Shown: positions 26,240 to 36,077, numbered from the stretch's first letter. The stretch: DNA of 64,000 bases from Heyndrickxia sp050281185 (GCF_050281185.1 NZ_JBNNWS010000001.1:399971-463970), one strand, 5' to 3'. The notes: a model not told the origin generated them from the sequence alone. Numbers and translations are program-made.

Positions 26240-26947
26240 TTAACGGCCACCAAGGTATGCCATTTTCACTTGATCACTTTGATTTAGTTCTTCTGGTGTA
26301 CCAGATAGGACGACACGTCCTGTTTCAATTACATAGGCACGATTAGCGATCGAAAGTGCCATATTCGCGTTTTGTTCAACGACCAAAATGGTGGTTCCTG
26401 ATTGATTGATTTCTTCAATAATTTTAAAAATGGTTTTTACAAGGAGTGGTGCAAGCCCCATGGATGGTTCGTCTAACAAGAGCAGACGCGGCCGTGCCAT
26501 TAATGCCCGTCCCATCGCTAACATTTGCTGCTCTCCGCCTGATAATGTTCCCGATAATTGCTTTCTTCGCTCAAAAAGGCGAGGAAAGAGCTGATATGTT
26601 TTTTCGAAATCTTTCCGGATTCCTGTTTTATCTTTCCGTAAAAAAGCACCTAATTCAAGGTTTTCTTCAACCGTCATATTTGCAAAGACACGCCTGCCTT
26701 CAGGTACGTGGGAGATTCCTTTCTTAACAATGGTTTGCGCAGGCTTACCAGCAATAGAGCTTTGTTCGAATAAAATCTCACCTTGCTTCGGTTTTAACAA
26801 ACCGGAAATGGTTTTTAATAGGGTACTTTTCCCCGCTCCATTTGCTCCGATTAATGTTACAATTTCCCCCGGATTAATCGTTAAGGAGACTTCTTTTAAT
26901 GCCTGGATGTTTCCATAATATACATTAATATCCTCTACTTTCAGCAT
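26240..26947 (-). CDS. livF: Branched-chain amino-acid ABC transporter ATPase LivF
   Basis: A cytoplasmic ATPase of 235 residues. Walker A is GANGAGKST, the signature is LSGGEQQ, Walker B is LLLLDEPS, and the H-loop region is VVEQNANMALSIANR. The VVEQN variant, in place of the usual His, is characteristic of LivF. The start codon overlaps the livG stop by one base (TAATG). It is the last gene of livJ-H-M-G-F; the transporter is predicted to import Leu/Ile/Val or related substrates. Confidence 0.93.
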   Translation of the reverse strand: MLKVEDINVYYGNIQALKEVSLTINPGEIVTLIGANGAGKSTLLKTISGLLKPKQGEILFEQSSIAGKPAQTIVKKGISHVPEGRRVFANMTVEENLELGAFLRKDKTGIRKDFEKTYQLFPRLFERRKQLSGTLSGGEQQMLAMGRALMARPRLLLLDEPSMGLAPLLVKTIFKIIEEINQSGTTILVVEQNANMALSIANRAYVIETGRVVLSGTPEELNQSDQVKMAYLGGR

Positions 26948-27726
26948 TATGAAACCTCCTCCCCTAAGTAGGCTTCGATTACTTTAGGATTGTTTTGTAT
27001 TTCTGATGGGGTCCCAACCGCAATCAGTTGGCCGTGATCAAGAACATAGATTCGCTTACATACCCCCATAACTAGCTGCATATCATGTTCAATTAACAAT
27101 ATTGTCAAATCAAACTTTTCTCTAATAAAGCTAATTAAATTCATTAATTCCTCTGTTTCCTGCGGATTCATACCAGCGGCAGGCTCATCCAATAAAAGAA
27201 GGCTCGGTTTTGTAGCTAGTGCACGGGCAATTTCAAGTCTTCTTTGCTGCCCATATGGTAAATTTTTCGCCTTCTCATATAGATAAGGATCCAGATTAAA
27301 AATCTTTAAGAAATCAATGGCTTCTTTCTCCATCTCCCTTTCACCTTTAAAATGCGAAGGAAGACGAAGCATTGAGCTAAAAATACCATGCTTAGCATTG
27401 GAATGATAGGCAACTTTTACATTATCCAAAACAGATAGTTCATTGAATAATCTGATATTTTGAAAGGTACGACTTATTCCTTTTCTCGTGATTTGATAAG
27501 GAGCAAGCCCGTTAATACGTTTCCCATCAAGCAAAATTATTCCGTCAGTCGGTTCGTACACTCCTGTCAATAAATTAAAAAAAGTCGTTTTTCCCGCCCC
27601 ATTCGGTCCGATCAAGCCAATTAATTCACTTTTATTTATTTCAATATTTATATCTGACACTGCCTTTAATCCACCGAATGTAATACTTACACTTTCTACT
27701 TTAAGCAATGGTTTGTTTGTTTCCAT
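26947..27726 (-). CDS. livG: Branched-chain amino-acid ABC transporter ATPase LivG
   Basis: The second ATPase, 259 residues. Walker A is GPNGAGKTT. The family-specific ISRTFQNIRLFNELSVLDNV follows, then the signature PYGQQRRLEIARAL, Walker B LLLLDEPAAGMNP and H-loop LIEHDMQLVMGVC. The ATG at 27726 follows a GGGGGGA stretch; the frame is open 21 bp further up. Its start overlaps the end of livM by 26 bp, so the two are translationally coupled. Confidence 0.93.
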   Translation of the reverse strand: METNKPLLKVESVSITFGGLKAVSDINIEINKSELIGLIGPNGAGKTTFFNLLTGVYEPTDGIILLDGKRINGLAPYQITRKGISRTFQNIRLFNELSVLDNVKVAYHSNAKHGIFSSMLRLPSHFKGEREMEKEAIDFLKIFNLDPYLYEKAKNLPYGQQRRLEIARALATKPSLLLLDEPAAGMNPQETEELMNLISFIREKFDLTILLIEHDMQLVMGVCKRIYVLDHGQLIAVGTPSEIQNNPKVIEAYLGEEVS

Positions 27727-28675
27727 TCTGTGTCCCCCCGCCAACATCCTTACCTTTTTTGAAGAATGAAGTAATTTCTTTTGTTCCTAGTAAGCCTTGT
27801 GGACGGAAAAGCATCATTATGATAAGTACAAGAGAATAGATGATCATCCTTGTTTCAGCGTATTCCTGCAGAAATGTAGATACAATCGTTAGGAGAATGG
27901 CGGAAATAACTGCACCTGATAAACTCCCTAACCCACCCAAAACAACAATAATCAAAATATCAAATGACTTTAGGAACCCAAAGTTAACTGGCTGGATAAT
28001 ATAAAAATGATGAGCATATAAACCTCCAGCTATCCCTGCAAAGAAAGACCCAATCGCAAATGCTACTACTTTATAATAAGTCGTATTAATTCCCATTGCA
28101 TCCGAGGCAATTTCATTTTCGCGAATGGAAATACAGGCACGTCCATGTGTAGAATTTGTAAAATTAACAATAGCAATGATGCAAATTAAGAGACAAATGT
28201 AGATCCAAGGCCAAGTAGTTAAGTGTGATACTTGCATACCACTTGCACCGCCTACATAGTCAATATTTAACATAACGATTCGAACAATTTCCCCAAACCC
28301 TAAAGTGGCAATAGCTAGATAATCACCTTTTAAACGAAGACTGGGGATCCCGATAAAGAGACCAGTAATGGCGGCCACAATCCCTCCTACCAATAAAGCA
28401 AGAGGAAAAGGTAATTGAAATTTCATTGTAATAATTGCCGATGCATATGCTCCAATTGCTAAGAATCCTGCATGGCCGATAGAGAACTGTCCTGTTATGC
28501 CAATAATCAGGTGGAGGCTTGCGGCTAGAATGATGTTTATCGCAATCGTGAAAAGGGTATTCGTATAATACGGATTAATCATGTCGCCACTTATTAAGAA
28601 TTGGACCACAACAAAAAATATCAGGGATGCAATGATTGATAGCCAAAAACCTTTTGATTGTTTGAATATGGACAT
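27701..28675 (-). CDS. livM: Branched-chain amino-acid ABC permease LivM
   Basis: A 324-residue permease with about eight helices. ITGQFSIGHAGFLAIGAYASA, IPSLRLKGDYLAIATLGFGEIVR (the EAA-like loop) and GRACISIRENEIASDAMGI are LivM hallmarks. The ATG at 28675 was chosen because GGAGGGGAAGGA precedes it; an upstream open stretch is Arg/Lys-rich and lies inside livH. Starts 16 bp after livH. Confidence 0.92.
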   Translation of the reverse strand: MSIFKQSKGFWLSIIASLIFFVVVQFLISGDMINPYYTNTLFTIAINIILAASLHLIIGITGQFSIGHAGFLAIGAYASAIITMKFQLPFPLALLVGGIVAAITGLFIGIPSLRLKGDYLAIATLGFGEIVRIVMLNIDYVGGASGMQVSHLTTWPWIYICLLICIIAIVNFTNSTHGRACISIRENEIASDAMGINTTYYKVVAFAIGSFFAGIAGGLYAHHFYIIQPVNFGFLKSFDILIIVVLGGLGSLSGAVISAILLTIVSTFLQEYAETRMIIYSLVLIIMMLFRPQGLLGTKEITSFFKKGKDVGGGTQNGNKQTIA

Positions 28676-28691
28676 TCCTTCCCCTCCCTTC

Positions 28692-29570
28692 CTAAACCTT
28701 TTCCTTGATGTTTTTCCCAAGTAAACCAGATGGGCGGAAAATTAATATTAAAATGAGAACAACAAAGGCAGCACCGTCTCGCCATAATGAAAATCCAATG
28801 GCACTAACAAATGATTCAATCACACCTAAAAGCAGTCCTCCAACCATTGCACCTGGAATAATCCCAATCCCGCCTAAAACAGCGGCAACAAATGCTTTTA
28901 ATCCAGGGATGAGACCCATTAATGGATCGATTTTGCTATAATAGGTTCCGAAAATAACACCTGCAGCTCCTGCAAGTGCAGAACCAATGGCAAATGTTGC
29001 AGAAATGGTACGATCCACACTTATTCCCATTAGTTTTGCTGCTTCGGCATCATGTGAAACAGCTCGCATTGCCTTTCCTGTTTTGGTTTTATGAACAATA
29101 AATTGCAGAACGATCATAAGGATAATAGCTATACCAAGAATGATTAATGATTGACTGTTAATCGTCAAACCGAATAGATTAATATTTTTAGTAAGGAGTG
29201 TCCCAGCAGGATATGCTTCTGGCTGAGCGCCTCGGAAATATACCATCCCATATTCAATAAGCATCGAAACACCAATCGCTGTAATAAGGGCGGCAATTCT
29301 TGTGGTTTTTCGTAAAGGTTTATAAGCAATTCTTTCAATAATAACACCAAGAATGGCGCAAACGACCATGGACAAAATTAAGGCTGGAAAAAATCCCAAA
29401 TGCAGCATAGTAATGGAATAAAAACCAACAAACGATCCGATCATGAAAATATCACCATGTGCAAAATTAATCAATTTCACAATTCCATATACCATTGTAT
29501 AACCAAGTGCAATTAGTGCATAAATACTGCCTAGTGAGATCCCGTTAACTAGCTGCTGAATAATCTCCAT
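28692..29570 (-). CDS. livH: Branched-chain amino-acid ABC permease LivH
   Basis: A 292-residue permease and partner of LivM. GISLGSIYALIALGYTMVYGIVKLINFAHGD is the classic LivH start, and GKAMRAVSHDAEAAKLMGI is the ATPase-contact loop. The end is IFRPSGLLGK. AGGGAGAG precedes the ATG. It lies downstream of livJ with a strong terminator between them, so permease genes are probably expressed at a lower level than the binding protein. Confidence 0.92.
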   Translation of the reverse strand: MEIIQQLVNGISLGSIYALIALGYTMVYGIVKLINFAHGDIFMIGSFVGFYSITMLHLGFFPALILSMVVCAILGVIIERIAYKPLRKTTRIAALITAIGVSMLIEYGMVYFRGAQPEAYPAGTLLTKNINLFGLTINSQSLIILGIAIILMIVLQFIVHKTKTGKAMRAVSHDAEAAKLMGISVDRTISATFAIGSALAGAAGVIFGTYYSKIDPLMGLIPGLKAFVAAVLGGIGIIPGAMVGGLLLGVIESFVSAIGFSLWRDGAAFVVLILILIFRPSGLLGKNIKEKV

Positions 29571-29770
29571 TTTCTCACTCTCCCTGTAAAAATGGTTGTT
29601 TTCGCATAAATTATTTCTTTCTTATATAGTGGCTAACAACTTAATAAAGCTAGGATTCTGGGCATCTTTTCGTAAAATTCCGTTAAATATTTATTGAATG
29701 CTAATTTTTTAGGATTTTCAATTTAAAAATTAACTTCGTTTCAAAAAGAGTCTTAAAAATAATTCGATTG

Positions 29771-29791
29771 AAAAAAGGGGGACAAGCCCCC
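29771..29791 (-). terminator. Strong terminator between livJ and livH
   Basis: Read on the minus strand: GGGGG, CTTGT, CCCCC, TTTTTT, 13 bp after the livJ stop. It probably lets only part of the transcripts run into livHMGF. Confidence 0.93.
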
Positions 29792-29803
29792 TACTCTTTC
29801 ATA

Positions 29804-30985
29804 TTAATTTTGTGGATCAATTTTAGATTCGAATTTTTGTTCGCCATCTACATATCTTAAAATCGTTGCTGATTTAATCGGGTTATGATTTTCATCAAGA
29901 GTCATTGTTCCAGAAACTAGTTGAAGACCATTTGTTTCTGCTAGAGCTTTTTGAATTTTTTCTGAATCATTGCTTCCAGCACGTTTGATTGCATCAGCTA
30001 AGAAAAACAAAGTATCATATCCAAGTGCATTGAACGTATCAGGAGTTTTATCTTTGTATTTTGCTTTAAATGCTTTTACAAATTCTTGAATCTTTGGATC
30101 ATTATCTCCGGAAGAATAATGGTTTGTAATAAATGTGTTATTTGTTGCTTCTTTCCCGCCAATTTCAATCAGTTTTGGAGAATCCCATCCATCTGCACCC
30201 ATAAACGGAACATTTAAGCCAAGTTCACGAGCTTGTTTTAAAATCAACCCAACCTCTTCATAATATCCTGGTACATACACAAATTCTGGATTTTGTGATT
30301 TAATACGTGTAAGTGTAGCACGGAAGTCTGTATCTTTTTGGACATATGCTTCCTCTTTGCCTACAATTTTTCCACCATTCTTTTCAAAAGCTTCTTTGAA
30401 GGAAGCTGCTAATCCTTTTGAATAATCACTAGAGCTATCGATTAGAATAGCTGCGGTTTTTACTTTTAGTTCGTTGGAGGCGAAGTTCGCTGCTACTGTA
30501 CCTTGGAATGGGTCGATAAAGCATGTTCTGAAAGCATATTCATTCAACTTTCCTTTATCCACAGTAATTGTTTCACTAGTTCCAGAAGGAGTAATGATTG
30601 GAACTCTATTGTCTGTAACAATTTGCATTTGCGCAAGAGTATCTCCCGTCGTTGCAGCCCCAATGATGGCAGATACCTTATCTTTATTTACTAACTTAAT
30701 AGCTGCACTTGTTGCTTCTGCCGCATCAGATTTGTTATCCACCTTAATAATCTTGATTTTTTTTCCATTTATTCCTTCTTTATTGATCTCATCAAGTGCC
30801 AAATTCACTCCTTCAAGGATCGATTGACCGTAAGAAGCTACTCCACCTGATAGTTCAAGGTTGGCACCAATTAAAATCTCATCCCCGCCTTTACTACTTT
30901 CACCAGAGCTTTTTTCCGTTCCACAGCCTGCCATAATCCCTGCTGACAATAGAAGTGACATCGAAATTCCTACAAGCTTTCTCAC
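29804..30985 (-). CDS. livJ: Branched-chain amino-acid ABC substrate-binding lipoprotein LivJ
   Basis: A surface lipoprotein that captures the substrate. With the GTG start at 30985 it begins with a compact lipoprotein signal (MRKLVGISMSLLLSAGIMAGC; the lipobox Cys is at about residue 20). The mature part is a periplasmic-binding type I fold: ILIGANLELSGGVASYGQSILEGVNLALDEIN, then AAIGAATTGDTLA and LGYDTLFFLADAIK. GTG was preferred over the ATG at 31009 because AAAGGGGG lies 9 nt before it and a lipoprotein signal rarely has eight extra polar residues. Confidence 0.92.
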   Translation of the reverse strand: MRKLVGISMSLLLSAGIMAGCGTEKSSGESSKGGDEILIGANLELSGGVASYGQSILEGVNLALDEINKEGINGKKIKIIKVDNKSDAAEATSAAIKLVNKDKVSAIIGAATTGDTLAQMQIVTDNRVPIITPSGTSETITVDKGKLNEYAFRTCFIDPFQGTVAANFASNELKVKTAAILIDSSSDYSKGLAASFKEAFEKNGGKIVGKEEAYVQKDTDFRATLTRIKSQNPEFVYVPGYYEEVGLILKQARELGLNVPFMGADGWDSPKLIEIGGKEATNNTFITNHYSSGDNDPKIQEFVKAFKAKYKDKTPDTFNALGYDTLFFLADAIKRAGSNDSEKIQKALAETNGLQLVSGTMTLDENHNPIKSATILRYVDGEQKFESKIDPQN

Positions 30986-31216
30986 TTTTTCATGCCCCCT
31001 TTTAGTCATAATCTTAGCGATTGGAAGAAAGTAATATTATTTTCCCTTCAATCAACTACTAGTATATTAGAACTATTCATAATAATACCACTATTCTGAA
31101 GTTATTGTACAAAATTATTTCAATCTAGTCTATATATTCTGACATTTTTAATAATATTATTTTTTTGTAGTAATGGATACTGCTTACTCTACACAATGAA
31201 ACACGCTATTAAATAC

Positions 31217-31262
31217 AAAAAAACACCTTTCTAGTAATACAAGAACTAAAAAGATGTTTTTA
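31217..31262 (-). terminator. Terminator after the lipoprotein/two-component operon
   Basis: AAAACA..CTTT.CTAGT pairs imperfectly with ACTA.AAAAGA.TGTTTT, ending in a T run in either direction, just beyond the lipoprotein stop. Confidence 0.75.
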
Positions 31263-31270
31263 TTTCATAT

Positions 31271-32737
31271 TTATTTCTCCTTTAATGGAGTAAACTTCTT
31301 CTTTACACTTTCCTCCCACTTGTCGACATAATCCCCAATTGCCCATTCTGCCATTACGATTGAATCCCCTGTTTTTAGCGAGATTTCCTTTAATGGCTTT
31401 TCTGAAATATTCCCCTTGTCAATTGCATAGATGTATAATTCATCTTTTGAGACAAGTAGTGCGATATCTTTATTTGGTGAGAGATAGGCATCAATAATCC
31501 ATGGCAGTTTTGATTTTATTTCTCCCCAAGGGATGTTCATTTCATCGTAATTAATAAGTTTCGAAGGGACCATTAAGTTGATATCGAAATCCTCATAATT
31601 CTTAAGACCAATCGGTTGCTTGTAATAAAGTCTCCCTCTCATAATCCAATGACCATTTCGCCTTTCAAGGGTGAAATTCTCTTTGATTGGTTTATTATTA
31701 AGCAATTGTGCCCTCTCTCGATCTAGAGAAGCAATAAACACTTCACCCGATCGCAATATTGCGGTGTCAACATCACCACCAGCAACATCAGAAGGCGTAA
31801 TCCCCTTACCTGCACTAATTTGATCGATAGGTAGCACCTGATATTTTTCTAAATACTCAGTACCAATATAATCATTTCCTACAAACAAAATCTTTCTTAC
31901 CGTGTTCTCTGTAAGTACATTTCGAGTCTTATTATTAGTTTTTATTTTGGCTGCTGGCTGAAGGATTTCCTGCATTGGTTTGACATATAGACTCCCTCCA
32001 GCTCCCTCATCTGCTTTTGCGTATCCCACTTCCCAGAAACCCTTCATGCGTGGGACAAAAAGCTGTTCTTTTCGCAAAATAGGCTTCAGTTTTTTATCTT
32101 TAGCGCTTATCCATAATGTCTTGTATTTGTTTTCTGATGAGCGAATGCCCAGTAATACACCTGATTTTAAAAGTTCATTGTCCTTTTTTTCATTATTCAC
32201 TTTTACCTTCGAATCGGTCAATCTTGATTTTATACTGTTTTCATTTACTTCATCTGACCGTTTGCGTAATGACAAAAAACCACCATCTACATAAACCAAT
32301 AAAGTACGCGAATCCTTTTTGATTAATTCATAAAATATTTGATTGTTTGATGTAACTGTAATAACATCAATTCTTTTGGAGTGAATTCCTATCTTTTCTA
32401 AATTCACTTTGTATTTATTTTGCATATAGTCTAGCGCAGAAACATTGATAATTTTGTATATTGGATTTCTACATTGATCACGACCTAACACACAAACTTT
32501 TTGATCAAACATAGCCGTCTTTCCGATATAATGGCGGATATCTTTATAGTCTGCGGTTGGATCGTCTTTTATTGTAATAAATTTTTCAATATCCCATGTA
32601 CCTTTAACGGTAAGGGCTTTATTTTCTGGAGGAGCGATTTTTCCCTCTATACTAAAATCCTTAACACTGCAGCCAGTTAGAAAAAATATAAATATTCCTA
32701 TCAAAATGATAAATAACCGATGCATTTTTATTTTCAT
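31271..32737 (-). CDS. Lipoprotein encoded with a two-component system, unknown function
   Basis: A 488-residue exported lipoprotein. The signal is hydrophobic (HRLFIILIGIFIFFLTGC) with the lipobox LTGC, Cys at about 23. The rest is soluble and beta-rich with repeated hydrophobic/polar strands, perhaps a propeller-like fold (ISAGKGITPSDVAGGDVDTAILRSGEVFIASLDRERAQ; DAYLSPNKDIALLVSKDELYIYAIDKG). No family is recognised with certainty. Its start lies 2 bp from the histidine kinase stop, so it is made together with the kinase and may be its sensory partner or an output. Confidence 0.78.
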   Translation of the reverse strand: MKIKMHRLFIILIGIFIFFLTGCSVKDFSIEGKIAPPENKALTVKGTWDIEKFITIKDDPTADYKDIRHYIGKTAMFDQKVCVLGRDQCRNPIYKIINVSALDYMQNKYKVNLEKIGIHSKRIDVITVTSNNQIFYELIKKDSRTLLVYVDGGFLSLRKRSDEVNENSIKSRLTDSKVKVNNEKKDNELLKSGVLLGIRSSENKYKTLWISAKDKKLKPILRKEQLFVPRMKGFWEVGYAKADEGAGGSLYVKPMQEILQPAAKIKTNNKTRNVLTENTVRKILFVGNDYIGTEYLEKYQVLPIDQISAGKGITPSDVAGGDVDTAILRSGEVFIASLDRERAQLLNNKPIKENFTLERRNGHWIMRGRLYYKQPIGLKNYEDFDINLMVPSKLINYDEMNIPWGEIKSKLPWIIDAYLSPNKDIALLVSKDELYIYAIDKGNISEKPLKEISLKTGDSIVMAEWAIGDYVDKWEESVKKKFTPLKEK

Positions 32738-32739
32738 TA

Positions 32740-34167
32740 TCAAGATACCCCTGCATTTTTTATTTCAAGTGGAAGTTTTACAATCACTTCAGTTCCCACA
32801 TTTACTTTACTTATAAAAGTTAGACTACCTTTATGCAGTTTTATGATTTCATCACAAATAGACAGGCCAAGTCCAGTTTGTGCTTTACTGTTTTTCCCTT
32901 TATAAAATTTCTCAGTGATCCTTGGCAGTTCGTCTTCACTAATTCCACATCCTGTATCTTTAACAGTAATGACGATGGATTGATCCTCATTAAAGGCATT
33001 TAAAGTCACAGAACCTTTCGCAGATGTAAATTTAAATGCATTTCCTAAAAGATTGATCAATACTTGTTTAATTCGATCTCGGTCTAATTCGACTAAAGGA
33101 AGCTCTCCACAATTGACCTCGAAATGAACATCTTCTCTTACCGCTTTAGGTCTCATTTGTTTTTCTATATAATTTATTATCTCAGAGAGATCTGTCACTT
33201 CTTTTTTTAATGTGATCTTTCCTGAAACAAAACTAGAAAAATCAAGAAGCTCTTCCACCATGACAGTCAATCTATCGCTTTCTTTTTCAATGATCGTTAA
33301 GCCGTCATCAAAAATTTCTTTTTCGTTGCTATCAACTCTACTAAGGGTAGATGCCCATCCTTTAATGGCAGTTAGTGGTGTTCTTAATTCATGAGAAACG
33401 AGGGAAATAAAATCATTTTTAATCTCTTCTCTTTTTTCAACCTCTTCAGCCATATAATTTAATGTATCTGTCAGTCTGCCGATTTCGTCATCTCGTTTTT
33501 TCTTAATTCTTATTTTCATATTGCCTCCTGCCATTAACTCCGCTGCATTGGTTACCTCTCTAAGCGGATGAACAATGCTATAAGCAAGTATCAATCCTAT
33601 CGTTCCCGCAATAACGAGTACGATGACTCCGATGCTAATAAATATGAGAGAAATATTTCGCAGGACTTTATCAACTTCTTTAAGGGAAGTAATAAATCTT
33701 AATACACCAACAACTTCATTATCTGATTTTAATGGGTAGGAGACAGTCATCACATTATCCCGCCCATATGATATTTTTCCAATACTTACACCCTTTTTCC
33801 CCTTTAATGCATCGTGAAAATCAGAACTGTTGAGTGGATTCTTATACTCTACTCCAACCGAATCCAAAAGAACTCTGCCCGTTAGATCTACAATTTGCAC
33901 TTCAGCAGACGTTTGCTGCCAAAATACATCTACATGATCAATAATATTTTCTTCTAGGGGAACATTGGAGAAATATTTTGAATAAAAATCAGAGGATGTT
34001 TTAATTTGATTGGTTAGCATATTTTCTACATTGTTATAAAAATAGTATCTAGTGAAATAGATAAGGAGGGCTTCAAAGACAACTACACTAATTAGGATAA
34101 TAAAAATAAAATTCCCAACTAGTCTCGTCTTAATACTGTTTGAAGAAACTCTTTTATTCCTTTTCAT
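32740..34167 (-). CDS. Membrane sensor histidine kinase
   Basis: 475 residues. First helix about 18-38, extracytoplasmic Cache/PAS-like sensor about 40-170 (VQIVDLTGRVLLDSVGVEY, GKISYGRDNVMTVSYPL), second helix about 172-196, HAMP about 197-250, HisKA with phospho-acceptor His259 (SLVSHELRTPLTAIKG), then HATPase with NLLGNAFKFT, DTGCGI and GLGLSI. All catalytic boxes are intact. The ATG at 34167 follows GGAGGAAGGA and overlaps the response-regulator end by a few codons. The signal is unknown; the overlapping lipoprotein may be involved. Confidence 0.93.
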   Translation of the reverse strand: MKRNKRVSSNSIKTRLVGNFIFIILISVVVFEALLIYFTRYYFYNNVENMLTNQIKTSSDFYSKYFSNVPLEENIIDHVDVFWQQTSAEVQIVDLTGRVLLDSVGVEYKNPLNSSDFHDALKGKKGVSIGKISYGRDNVMTVSYPLKSDNEVVGVLRFITSLKEVDKVLRNISLIFISIGVIVLVIAGTIGLILAYSIVHPLREVTNAAELMAGGNMKIRIKKKRDDEIGRLTDTLNYMAEEVEKREEIKNDFISLVSHELRTPLTAIKGWASTLSRVDSNEKEIFDDGLTIIEKESDRLTVMVEELLDFSSFVSGKITLKKEVTDLSEIINYIEKQMRPKAVREDVHFEVNCGELPLVELDRDRIKQVLINLLGNAFKFTSAKGSVTLNAFNEDQSIVITVKDTGCGISEDELPRITEKFYKGKNSKAQTGLGLSICDEIIKLHKGSLTFISKVNVGTEVIVKLPLEIKNAGVS

Positions 34168-34172
34168 AATTT

Positions 34173-34862
34173 TTATTCCTTCCTCCACCTGTAGCCGGTC
34201 CCCCAAACCGTCTCAATAAATAATCCATCCGAATCTTTATCCTCAATTTTAACCCTTAGTCTTCTAATATTTACATCCACTATTTTGTGATCCCCTACAA
34301 AATCATTGCCCCAAACGATATCTAAAAGCTCATTTCGTGAAAAAGCTCTGCCTGGATTCTCTATAAAAAGCTTTAAAAGATGGAATTCTGTTGGAGTAAG
34401 TGAAAGTTCTACATTATTCTTAGATACTTTCAGTGAATAAGGATCTATAACAAATGGTCCATATATCAAGTTTTCACTTTGCACCTGATCAGCCTTATCT
34501 CTCACTCTTCTAAGCAAGGACTTGGCACGAAGAATTAATTCCATAGGATTAAAAGGCTTAACAACATAATCATCTGCTCCCATTTCCAACCCTTGGATTT
34601 TGTCTATATCCTGACCTTTTGCTGTCAACATAATAATACCAATATCTGAAAGCTCTTTTCTTAATGTTTCACATACTTGAAAACCATCGATCCCTGGCAG
34701 CATCACATCTAATATCACAATATCAGGATGTTCTATTCTAGCTTTAGATATCCCTTCCTCGCCGGATCCAGCTTCTATTACTAAAAAATTGTGCATTTTA
34801 AAATTGATGTTTAGAAAGCCTCTAATACTTTCCTCATCTTCAATAATTAACACTTTATGCAT
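34173..34862 (-). CDS. OmpR/PhoB family response regulator
   Basis: 229 residues. The receiver is complete: acidic pocket EDEES, phospho-acceptor Asp52 (VILDVMLPG), Thr80 (IMLTAK) and Lys102 (VVKPFNP). A winged-helix output domain (LTPTEFHLLKLFIENPGRAFSRNELLDIVWG, VDVNIRRLRVKIE) follows. GGAGG precedes the start. It is the first gene of the regulator-kinase-lipoprotein operon. Confidence 0.94.
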   Translation of the reverse strand: MHKVLIIEDEESIRGFLNINFKMHNFLVIEAGSGEEGISKARIEHPDIVILDVMLPGIDGFQVCETLRKELSDIGIIMLTAKGQDIDKIQGLEMGADDYVVKPFNPMELILRAKSLLRRVRDKADQVQSENLIYGPFVIDPYSLKVSKNNVELSLTPTEFHLLKLFIENPGRAFSRNELLDIVWGNDFVGDHKIVDVNIRRLRVKIEDKDSDGLFIETVWGTGYRWRKE

Positions 34863-35109
34863 AACTTTTTTTCCTCCAACAATCTCTCTCTATTATCCTT
34901 ACTTTAAGCTCATATTTTAAACTTTATTGTTTGTATTCGCATTTTGGAGGGGGTGCCTCGAAAACAAACTATATAAGAACTTTAAATACTTACTGAAAAA
35001 GCATCATTCTATGAAAAACCTTTTCTAAATTTCTATCTCCAAATCCATAATCTCAATTATACAGATTTAAACAAACAGATTGGTTACAAAACTATTAAAA
35101 TAATTGTTT

Positions 35110-35250
35110 GGTGTCAGGCACCGCTTGTGGACTTTTCGCTTATTTTTCCACCTCATGTGGACACTTTTTGGGTTATGATGGAAAACTATTCCTTTTTGTC
35201 CACCATGGATGGAAAATAACATAAAATGTCCATGAACGGTGCCTGACACC
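35110..35250 (+). repeat. 140-bp GGTGTCAGGCACC element, full copy
   Basis: 141 bp bounded by perfect 14-bp inverted ends, GGTGTCAGGCACCG and CGGTGCCTGACACC, with an inner GTGGAC/GTCCAT pair and smaller hairpins (TCCACCTCATGTGGA, TCCACCATGGATGGA). It abuts the terminator at 35251. About 85-90% identical to the copies at 40010 and 43340. No gene; the rest of the 34863-35292 gap is A+T-rich and holds the response-regulator promoter region. Confidence 0.92.
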
Positions 35251-35282
35251 AAAAAGCGACGGGTTCTCCCAGTCGCTTTTTA
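35251..35282. terminator. Terminator after the MerR/TipAS gene
   Basis: AAAAAGCGAC and GTCGCTTTTT, a 10-bp stem with T runs on both strands, directly next to the repeat copy and 10 bp after the merR-type stop. Confidence 0.92.
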
Positions 35283-35292
35283 GATTGCAATA

Positions 35293-36057
35293 TTAATTTT
35301 TACGGCTTGTGTAAATATGAATAGCGTCTCTTAAGAATTCTGCCAATCCTGGCTGCTTGACATCATAATACGCTTTGAATCTTTCATCATCCACATACAT
35401 TTGAGCAATTCCTGCATGGGCATCTTTATTATATTCACTCCAATAAAAGGTAAGCCATTGTTTGTGTAAATCAGCTGCTTTTTGGGCTAGATCACTTGCG
35501 GGATCACCAGTTGCAAAGGCTAGCGCAAGTGTTTCTTTCACCTCATTCTCAAGTTTAGTGACTTCCTCGTATTGCTCCTGAGTCATGTTCATTAGTTTCG
35601 CATTCGATTGATCAATTGTTTTGTTACCATACTTTTTACGGATTTCTTCCCCATATTTTTTTTCGTTATCATCGATCATTTTTTGCTTGAACCCTTCAAA
35701 CTTTTCTTTATCAGTCATATTTATACTCCCTTCTCTCATTGCGAGTGTCTTATCTACATTTGCAATTAACAATTCTAATTGTTCTCTTTTTTCAAGGAGT
35801 TTTTCACGATGTTCTCTAAGTGCCTTCGTACCATCAAAGGAAGGAGATGTTACAATCCTCTTTATACTGTCTAAGCTGACACCTAATTCTCTGTAGAAAA
35901 GAATTTGCTGTAACTTATCTACTTCCTCTTGACCATATATCCGATAGCCTGATGAATTGATTCTTGCCGGCTTAAGAATCCCAATTTCATCATAATATCG
36001 AAGCGTTCTGGTACTAATCCCCGCTAATCTACCAAGCTTTTGCACTGTGTATTCCAT
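35293..36057 (-). CDS. MerR family regulator with TipAS antibiotic-binding domain
   Basis: 254 residues. The N-terminal MerR helix-turn-helix (VQKLGRLAGISTRTLRYYDEIGILKPARI) is followed by a coiled coil to about 115 and a TipAS ligand-binding domain (about 140-250, ending YVDDERFKAYYDVKQPGLAEFLRDAIHIY). This layout matches Bacillus Mta and Streptomyces TipAL, which sense drugs and activate efflux genes. AGGAGGGG precedes the ATG. Its own promoter has the 19-bp spacer expected of a MerR target, so it is probably autoregulated. No transporter gene is adjacent. Confidence 0.9.
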   Translation of the reverse strand: MEYTVQKLGRLAGISTRTLRYYDEIGILKPARINSSGYRIYGQEEVDKLQQILFYRELGVSLDSIKRIVTSPSFDGTKALREHREKLLEKREQLELLIANVDKTLAMREGSINMTDKEKFEGFKQKMIDDNEKKYGEEIRKKYGNKTIDQSNAKLMNMTQEQYEEVTKLENEVKETLALAFATGDPASDLAQKAADLHKQWLTFYWSEYNKDAHAGIAQMYVDDERFKAYYDVKQPGLAEFLRDAIHIYTSRKN

Positions 36058-36077
36058 GTGATCCCCTCCTTAAAATT

